Part shown: positions 58,856 to 64,000 of the stretch, piece by piece | Position numbering within the stretch: the first letter of the stretch is position 1 | Layout: every line of letters begins with the position of its first letter | Source of the DNA: Cohnella xylanilytica | GTDB taxonomy: Bacteria; Bacillota; Bacilli; Paenibacillales; Paenibacillaceae | Assembly: GCF_014212175.1 (NCBI RefSeq) | Contig: NZ_JACJVR010000079.1 | Span: 62,001-126,000 of the forward strand | DNA: 64,000 nt | Reading direction: 5' to 3' | Made by a program: the position numbers and the translations under genes | The notes under the pieces: generated by a model | Database searches by the model: none | What the model was told of the DNA's origin: nothing | What the model saw: only the letters and a program-made list of their open reading frames with translations

Positions 58856-59872
58856 CTATTCCCGTACCGCCGACAGCGCGGCATCCAGTGCCCCGATCAC
58901 CCTGTCGCACCAGAGGTCGAACTCCGGGTCCTCGACCTGATGCTCCGGATGGTCCAGTATATAACGCACCGTCTGCCTGATCCCCTGGTCGAGCCGGGTC
59001 GTCGCCACGAAGTCCGGAACGAGGCGCTTCAGCTTCGAGTTGTCGAAGACGACGGAATTGGCTTTGTCCCCGAGCAGGCCGCCCCGGTAATCGACTTGGC
59101 CGCACGCCGCGAGGAACTCCGAGGACACGTGCACGGCCCGCAGCTTGACGCCCAGGGCATCGGCGATCGCTTCGTAGATCTGGTTCCACGTCACCGTCTC
59201 GTCCGAGGTGATGTGCACCGACTCGCCGATCGCGTGCAGGTTGCCCATCAGCCCGATGAAGCCCTTGGCGAAGTCGCTGTTATGCGTCATCGTCCATAAG
59301 GAAGTGCCGTCGCCGTGGATGATAACCGGCTTGTTCTGCAGCATCCGCTTCGCCACCTGCCAGGTTCCCTTCTTGCCGTGCACGCCGAGCGGGATCGAGC
59401 GTTCGTCGTAGGTGTGGCTCGGCCGGACGATCGTGATCGGGAAGCCGTTGTCGCGGTACTGCTTGATCAGATATTCCTCGCAGGCGATCTTGTTGCGGGA
59501 ATACTCCCAGTACGGATTGGATAGAGGAGTGCCTTCGGTGATCCGGTAATCGGACAGAGGCGTCTGGTAGGCGGAAGCGGAGCTGATGAAAATGAATTGC
59601 TTCGTCTTCCCGTTGAACAGACGGTAATCCCTCTCGAGCTGCGACGGGACGAACGCGATGAAGTCGGCCACGACATCGAACTCCAAGTCCCGGATCAGCT
59701 CGGCGACCTTCGCCTCGTCGTTGATATCCGCCTGAAGAATTCGGGCTCCTTCCGGCAAGGCCCCGTTGCGGTTGCCCCGGTTCAGCAGATACAATTCGCA
59801 GCCTTCAGCCAGCAGCCGCTTCGTAATGGCCGTGCTGATCGTCCCCGTTCCTCCGATAAAAAGCGCTTTCAT
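58856..59872 (-). CDS. NAD-dependent epimerase/dehydratase-family protein
   Basis: This 338-aa extended SDR has the variant loop G-G-T-G-T-I-S (about residues 7-13) and F-I-S-S-A-S-A-Y (about 96-103). The expected YxxxK is Y-S-R-N-K (about 124-128). It resembles isoflavone-reductase/CSP41-like atypical SDRs. The substrate is unknown. It is monocistronic with its own terminator and divergent from the radical SAM gene. Confidence 0.8.
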   Translation of the reverse strand: MKALFIGGTGTISTAITKRLLAEGCELYLLNRGNRNGALPEGARILQADINDEAKVAELIRDLEFDVVADFIAFVPSQLERDYRLFNGKTKQFIFISSASAYQTPLSDYRITEGTPLSNPYWEYSRNKIACEEYLIKQYRDNGFPITIVRPSHTYDERSIPLGVHGKKGTWQVAKRMLQNKPVIIHGDGTSLWTMTHNSDFAKGFIGLMGNLHAIGESVHITSDETVTWNQIYEAIADALGVKLRAVHVSSEFLAACGQVDYRGGLLGDKANSVVFDNSKLKRLVPDFVATTRLDQGIRQTVRYILDHPEHQVEDPEFDLWCDRVIGALDAALSAVRE

Positions 59873-59956
59873 AACTCCACCTCCGCATGTTGGTCCAAAC
59901 GAGTATCATCGCTTGCCACCCCTAAGATAACACGCGTTCATAACGATTACAAACCC

Positions 59957-59979
59957 CTTCCCGGGCATGGCCCGGGAAG
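59957..59979. promoter_or_regulatory. 10-bp inverted repeat in a divergent intergenic region
   Basis: CTTCCCGGGC-ATG-GCCCGGGAAG lies between the epimerase and radical SAM genes. It has no T tract; it may be an operator or a stable leader hairpin. Confidence 0.4.
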
Positions 59980-60124
59980 TTGAACTTTGAGCGCCGGCGA
60001 CCGGAAGCGTCGGGCGCGGCCTTCGCGATCTTGCCGTTCTACTCCCGGCGGGGCGCGATCGCGTGCAATTTCGGACCCGGAAGGTATACTGAAGGAATGA
60101 GGCTTGGCCAAGGAGGAACGTACG

Positions 60125-60952
60125 ATGGGCACGGACCGAATCGAATACCGGCATACGGCGCCGAAGTCGCTTCTGAACAGGGGCACCGGCTTCCTCTCCG
60201 GATACAGCCACTCGCTGAACCCTTACGCGGGCTGCGCGTTCGGATGCTCCTACTGCTACGTGAGACGGATGCCGGTCGCCGCGTTCCGCGGCGCGGAATG
60301 GGGAGCCTGGGTCGACGTCAAGCGGGAAGCGGCGGCTCTCCTTCGCAAGGAGCTTCGGCGGGAGAAGGCGAAGGGGCCGGTCACCCTCTTTATGTCTTCG
60401 AGCACGGATCCTTATCAGCCGATCGAATACAAAGAGGAGATTACGCGCTCGCTGCTCGAAGTCATGGCGGAGGACCCGCCGGACTTCCTGTTCGTGCAGA
60501 CGAGAAGCCCGCTCGTCAGGCGAGACGCCGATCTCTTCGCCCGGCTCGGACGGAAGGTCCGGGTCAGCGTCACGGTGGAGACGGACCTGGAGGATATCCG
60601 GAAGCGGTTCTCGCCGGCCGCCCCTCCCATTCCCGCCCGCCTGAAGGCTCTGAAGGAATTGTCCGCCGCCGGCATTCCCGTTCAGGCGACGATCGCGCCT
60701 ATCCTGCCGAGCAGCGAGCGATTCCCCGAGCTTCTGAAGCCGGTCGCGAATCGGGTATGCATCGACGACTACTTCATGGGGGACGGCAGCGGAGGCCGCC
60801 GGACGCGCAGCTTGGGCATCGAAGCGATCTATCGGGAGCTCGGTCTGGAACAATGGTACGGCCCTGACGCTTACCGGATCGTCTACGAGAGAATGAGGCG
60901 GGTCTATTCGGAAGAGCAGCTCTTCGTCAGCCGCGATGGCTTCGAACCCTAA
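60125..60952 (+). CDS. SPL-family radical SAM protein
   Basis: This 275-aa protein starts at ATG 60125 with AAGGAGG eight bases upstream. The cluster motif C-A-F-G-C-S-Y-C (about residues 38-45) is followed by Y-V and S-S-S-T-D-P-Y-Q-P. This places it in the spore-photoproduct-lyase-like subgroup of unknown substrate, not true SplB. Full length. Monocistronic. Confidence 0.85.
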   Translation: MGTDRIEYRHTAPKSLLNRGTGFLSGYSHSLNPYAGCAFGCSYCYVRRMPVAAFRGAEWGAWVDVKREAAALLRKELRREKAKGPVTLFMSSSTDPYQPIEYKEEITRSLLEVMAEDPPDFLFVQTRSPLVRRDADLFARLGRKVRVSVTVETDLEDIRKRFSPAAPPIPARLKALKELSAAGIPVQATIAPILPSSERFPELLKPVANRVCIDDYFMGDGSGGRRTRSLGIEAIYRELGLEQWYGPDAYRIVYERMRRVYSEEQLFVSRDGFEP

Positions 60953-61078
60953 GAGGGGCTAGTTAAAAGATGGATAAAAGCTGCAACTTCTCCTATTCGT
61001 TCGCGTAGAAATCAGAGACTTCCAAGTCGTGAATATCTTAGCTCTATCTATTCTACCGAACAAGGAGTGCACGCCCGA

Positions 61079-62350
61079 ATGAAGCTCAAGAAGATCAGCG
61101 CCTTCCTGCTCTCCCTCGCGGTCATGCTGTCCGCGTTCTCGGCCGCCTCCGCCGCCGAGAAGAAGCCGATGACCGTTCTGGTGAACGGAACCGCGGTTCC
61201 GACCGGCGACTGGCAGCCCGTCGTCGAGAAGGGGACGACCTTCGTTCCCATGCGCCCGCTGTTCAGCCAGCTGGGAATCCAGCTGGATTGGAACGGCCGG
61301 ACGCAGACCGTCACGGGCACCAAGGATAACCTCACGTTCACGATCCAGATCGGAAGCCCGAACGCCACGGTGAACGGCCAGCCGAAGACGCTCGCCGCGG
61401 CGCCGCGGGCGATCCGCGATTCCGCTTACGTGCCGCTTCGCTTCATCGGCGAAGCGGCCGGCTACAAGGTCGGCTGGAATTCGGCCGCGAGCACGATCAC
61501 GCTGGACTCCGCCGAAGCCCAATCGGCCGGCAGCACTGGATTCCTGTGGAAGACGGAGAAGAACGGCAACACCGTCTACCTGCTCGGCTCCATCCACGTC
61601 GCCAACGAGGCCATGTACCCGCTCCGTCCGGAGATCGAAGCCGCCTTCAAGGCGTCCGATTACCTGGGCGTCGAAGTGGACATGTCCAAGCTCGACCAGG
61701 CGGCGATGCAGAAGCTCGTGCAGAGCACCGGCGTCTATTCGGACGGCACGACGCTGAAGGATCACGTCTCGGCGGACACCTACGGGAAGGTCGTCGCCAT
61801 CCTGAAGGGACGCGGGCTGCCGGAGAATTCGTTCGACACGTTCAAGCCTTGGGTCGTCGCGCAGACGATTCCTTCGCTGCAGATGCTCGAAGCCGGCTAT
61901 CAGTCCGACCTCGGAATCGATATGTACTTCATGCAGAACGCCGCCAAGCAGAACAAGCCGATCGTCCAGCTGGAGACGGCCGAAGAGCAGCTCGGCATGT
62001 TCGACGGCTTCTCGGCCGGACTTCAAGAGGAGATCCTTCTCGAAGCCATCAACGCTTACAACAACCCGAGCCAAAGCGCCGGAACGGCCATCGACGAGAT
62101 GTCCAAGATGTGGGTCGAAGGGGACGAGGAAGCGCTGGTCGGCCTGACGAAGGCGACCGCCGCGAAGCCGGAGTACTACAAGGCGCTCGTCGCCGACCGC
62201 AACGCCGGCATGCTGGAGAAGATCGAAGGCTATCTGAACGGCGAAGAGAAGAAGAGCTACTTCATCGTCGTCGGCGCGCTCCACATGCTGGGCGACGACG
62301 GTCTCGTGACGAAGCTGAGAAGCGACGGCTTCGCGGTGGAGAAGCTGTAA
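61079..62350 (+). CDS. Secreted TraB/GumN-family protein with copper-amine-oxidase N-terminal domain
   Basis: The 423-aa protein starts at ATG 61079 and has a signal peptide (A-S-A-A, about residue 25). A copper amine oxidase N-terminal-like domain spans about residues 28-145, with V-P-M-R-P-L-F-S-Q-L and V-P-L-R-F-I-G-E-A. It is fused to a TraB/GumN domain (about 155-423) with L-L-G-S-I-H-V-A-N (GxxH motif), a metal-site candidate, and a late V-V-G-A-L-H-M-L-G-D-D-G. TraB-family members are proposed metalloproteases; the fusion suggests wall attachment. Confidence 0.85.
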   Translation: MKLKKISAFLLSLAVMLSAFSAASAAEKKPMTVLVNGTAVPTGDWQPVVEKGTTFVPMRPLFSQLGIQLDWNGRTQTVTGTKDNLTFTIQIGSPNATVNGQPKTLAAAPRAIRDSAYVPLRFIGEAAGYKVGWNSAASTITLDSAEAQSAGSTGFLWKTEKNGNTVYLLGSIHVANEAMYPLRPEIEAAFKASDYLGVEVDMSKLDQAAMQKLVQSTGVYSDGTTLKDHVSADTYGKVVAILKGRGLPENSFDTFKPWVVAQTIPSLQMLEAGYQSDLGIDMYFMQNAAKQNKPIVQLETAEEQLGMFDGFSAGLQEEILLEAINAYNNPSQSAGTAIDEMSKMWVEGDEEALVGLTKATAAKPEYYKALVADRNAGMLEKIEGYLNGEEKKSYFIVVGALHMLGDDGLVTKLRSDGFAVEKL

Positions 62351-62376
62351 CGACAAGTCTGTGGGATAGAGGAACG

Positions 62377-62403
62377 GGCCGCCCGCGGGGCGGCCTTTTT
62401 TTT
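62377..62403 (+). terminator. Intrinsic terminator of the TraB-like gene
   Basis: GGCCGCCC / GGGCGGCC, 3-nt loop, followed by eight T residues. Confidence 0.9.
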
Positions 62404-62830
62404 GTGCGGACGACCCTTGCACTAGCGGAACTTGTCCTATTCGATTTGGATTCGGACCCGTCTGTCTCGAGAAGGCGCTTGGCTTGAATGCGTACGGAAA
62501 AACATACAGTTCCCTCTCGAAATGGCGCCTTACTTGAAGAGTGTATGAATATTCATACAAACTCCTCCTCGATAAGACACCTTCCTCGAAGGGTGTACGA
62601 AAATTCATACAAATTCTTCTTCAATTAGGCACTTTGCTTGAAGAGTGTATGAAAATTCATACAAATTCCTCCCCGATAAGGCACCTTGCTCGAAGGGTGT
62701 ATGAAAAATCGTACAAAAGCTCACCATTCGAAAAATCGCCGCCTGCTTGACGGAACCGCGCGAGGTTCCGCCCTCTATCGCGAACTGGCCTCCCCGCCAT
62801 AGCTCGCGGTTCTTCCGCATCGCCCGATTC
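62404..62830. other. Non-coding interval with 52-bp repeat array
   Basis: No gene is seen. The interval contains the repeat array at 62492-62714 and a hairpin CGGAACC / GGTTCCG at 62751-62770. Confidence 0.6.
62492..62714. repeat. Five tandem ~52-bp units with palindromic core
   Basis: Cores of the form GTAYGAAAATTCATAC begin at 62492, 62543, 62595, 62647 and 62699, spaced 51, 52, 52 and 52 bp. The inner three are near-perfect 16-bp inverted repeats (GTATGAATATTCATAC is exact); the outer two are decayed. Spacers are themselves conserved (CTTGAAGRGT before, AAATTCYTCY after). A 69-codon frame runs through it only because the repeat lacks stops. Confidence 0.85.
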
Positions 62831-64000
62831 TTACGACCTCCTCGCGCCGGGACGGCCGACCGGGCCTCCGCCCGGACCGAGGGTCGCGCGATCGGCCATC
62901 GGAACGAGGCGCGGCCGGCGGCCCGCCCGTGCCAGGACGGCCAGCCGGGCCGCCCCGAGCGCCAGCGCCGCGATCGGCGCCAGGAACAAGGCATGGCCGT
63001 ATCCCGGAAGGAACAGCCGGACGACCGGCCAAGGAACGAGCAGCCGGGGCACGAGCGCCAGCACGGCTCCCGGAATGAGAAGATAGAACGCGACGATGAA
63101 CAGGATTCGCGCAACGCGTCGCACCGGCCCGCCCGCGGCCTTCGGATCGCGGCGGAACAGGCGGAAGACGGACCATACGCCCGCCGCAGCGACGATTAGC
63201 AGAATCGCGTTCAGGATCGCGAAGATTCTCGTGTAATCGGACGGGACCGGAACGGGCGGACGATCGTGAACGAGGCTGCGAATTCCCGTCAGAATCGCGT
63301 CGTAGGAATCGATATGGAAGAAATCCATGGCATTGATCAGAAGAACGATTCCGTATTCGCCGTCTATCATCATTTTCGAATAGGTATTCTCGGTGGACCC
63401 GTCGTGAGAGACGACGCCCCCGCCCGTCGTCCACCCCATCGCGTAATGCATGCCGTCCCACATGTAAGCGGCCGGAGCGTGCATCCGGTTGACGCCGGCT
63501 TCGGAGAGCACCTCCCGATCCTTGTATCGTCCTCCGTTCATCTGCGCGATCAGGTAGTTCGACATGTCCGCCGCGCTGGACACGAGGTACCCGGACGGTG
63601 TCGTGCCCGGGTGATGGGCTTGCTTGGTCGGAACCATGAAGCCGAGCACGGGCTGGTATCCGGTCGCGACCTCGCCGGCCGGCGCCTCCTCGGCGGAAGG
63701 ATAGCTGCTCGTCATGCCCAGCGGCGCGAAAATGCTCTCCTTCACGTATTGGCCGAAGGGCATGCCGGATACGGCTTCGACGATGCCTCCCAGAATATCG
63801 TAGTTCAGATTCGAATACTGATAGGCGGAGCCGACCGGGCTTGCCAGCGAAGTGTTCCGAAGGCTCTTCAGATGCTCTTCCAAGGGCTTGCCCCCGCGGG
63901 TCAGGGAGACTTGCCCGGAATGGGTGGACAAGCCGCTCGTCTGGAACAACAGGTGCTTGACGAGGATGCGCTTGGAAGCCTCTTCGTCGGCCAGCCGGAA
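62831..64000 (-). CDS. Class C beta-lactamase-family serine hydrolase with C-terminal TM domain, 5'-truncated
   Basis: The frame is open to the window edge (F-R-L-A-D-E-E at the truncated end); the S-x-x-K nucleophile motif lies outside the window. Visible are H-L-L-F-Q-T-S-G-L-S, Y-S-N (the YxN motif, about 63815) and H-D-G-S (third motif, about 63400). After about 240 residues of hydrolase domain come four or five TM helices. Such proteins are penicillin-binding-protein-like esterases or peptidases of unknown substrate. Confidence 0.85.
   Translation of the reverse strand, partial: FRLADEEASKRILVKHLLFQTSGLSTHSGQVSLTRGGKPLEEHLKSLRNTSLASPVGSAYQYSNLNYDILGGIVEAVSGMPFGQYVKESIFAPLGMTSSYPSAEEAPAGEVATGYQPVLGFMVPTKQAHHPGTTPSGYLVSSAADMSNYLIAQMNGGRYKDREVLSEAGVNRMHAPAAYMWDGMHYAMGWTTGGGVVSHDGSTENTYSKMMIDGEYGIVLLINAMDFFHIDSYDAILTGIRSLVHDRPPVPVPSDYTRIFAILNAILLIVAAAGVWSVFRLFRRDPKAAGGPVRRVARILFIVAFYLLIPGAVLALVPRLLVPWPVVRLFLPGYGHALFLAPIAALALGAARLAVLARAGRRPRLVPMADRATLGPGGGPVGRPGARRS

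Noticed and set aside
62492..62714. CRISPR array at the repeat cluster
   Set aside because: The spacers between cores are conserved rather than unique, the 16-bp core is a near-perfect palindrome, and there are no cas genes.
62541..62750. 69-codon ORF inside the repeat array
   Set aside because: It exists because the repeat unit has no stop in that frame. The translation is itself a repeat (Y-E-Y-S-Y-K / M-K-I-H-T-N) with no ribosome binding site.

Overview
The window is GC-rich (roughly 60% by eye) chromosomal DNA from an endospore-forming Firmicute, most likely Paenibacillaceae (Cohnella- or Paenibacillus-like). The reasons are a Ger(A/C/D/B) spore-germination operon, a 2.28-kaa S-layer-homology (SLH) surface protein, copper-amine-oxidase-N 'stalk' domain proteins, sporulation-kinase-like histidine kinases, a guanine riboswitch in front of xpt-pbuX, and strong AGGAGG-type ribosome binding sites. 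No rRNA, tRNA, IS element, phage or CRISPR array was seen. Both ends cut a gene: an MFS pump at base 1 and a class-C serine hydrolase at base 64000.

Layout. 1-6.7 kb: MFS pump, an HD-GYP/PilZ c-di-GMP pair, and two orphan histidine kinases, one with a cupin. 6.9-8.8 kb: a short Crp/Fnr regulator overlapping flavohemoprotein hmp, whose promoter has a Crp/Fnr-type site at about -41.5. 8.9-13.6 kb: a five-gene sugar-acid/amino-sugar operon (amidohydrolase, DgaE-like lyase, KDGP aldolase, PfkB kinase, GntR regulator). 13.6-16.9 kb: MmyB-type regulator remnant, YjbR protein, and a MarR regulator plus MFS pump sharing one operator. 16.5-21.8 kb: germination operon with a frameshift in the A-subunit gene. 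22-25 kb: TetR regulator with twin operators before an MBL hydrolase and an AbrB-type permease. 25-36 kb: rlmN, the giant SLH protein, a BI-1 protein and small proteins. 36-40 kb: an ATP-grasp ligase / divergent Mur ligase / Asp-Glu racemase operon. 40.3 kb: motB without motA. 41.3-49.4 kb: the most unusual region (below). 49.5-64 kb: accessory regulators, oxidoreductases, an HNH protein, a DD-carboxypeptidase, a radical SAM protein, a TraB-like protein and a 52-bp repeat array.

The standout system at 41.3-49.4 kb looks like a ComQ-ComX-ComP-type signalling module built from different parts. A class I isoprenoid-synthase-fold protein (two Asp-rich motifs) lies directly upstream of a 79-aa peptide with an NHLP (nitrile-hydratase-like) leader and a short C-terminal tail ending in Trp. 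Convergent to the peptide, and overlapping its 3' end, is a multi-TM sensor kinase. A second paralogous kinase + peptide pair lies beyond the xpt-pbuX operon in the same convergent, 3'-overlapping arrangement. The two peptides share a tail of the form PED...S..N.VW. The two kinase genes share an upstream element (ACAGGAGATTG, 7 bp, TTGTNGAAT), the second half of which resembles a Spo0A box. I infer two prenylated-peptide/kinase channels served by one prenyltransferase and feeding the sporulation phosphorelay. The parts and arrangement are seen in the sequence; the function is inference.
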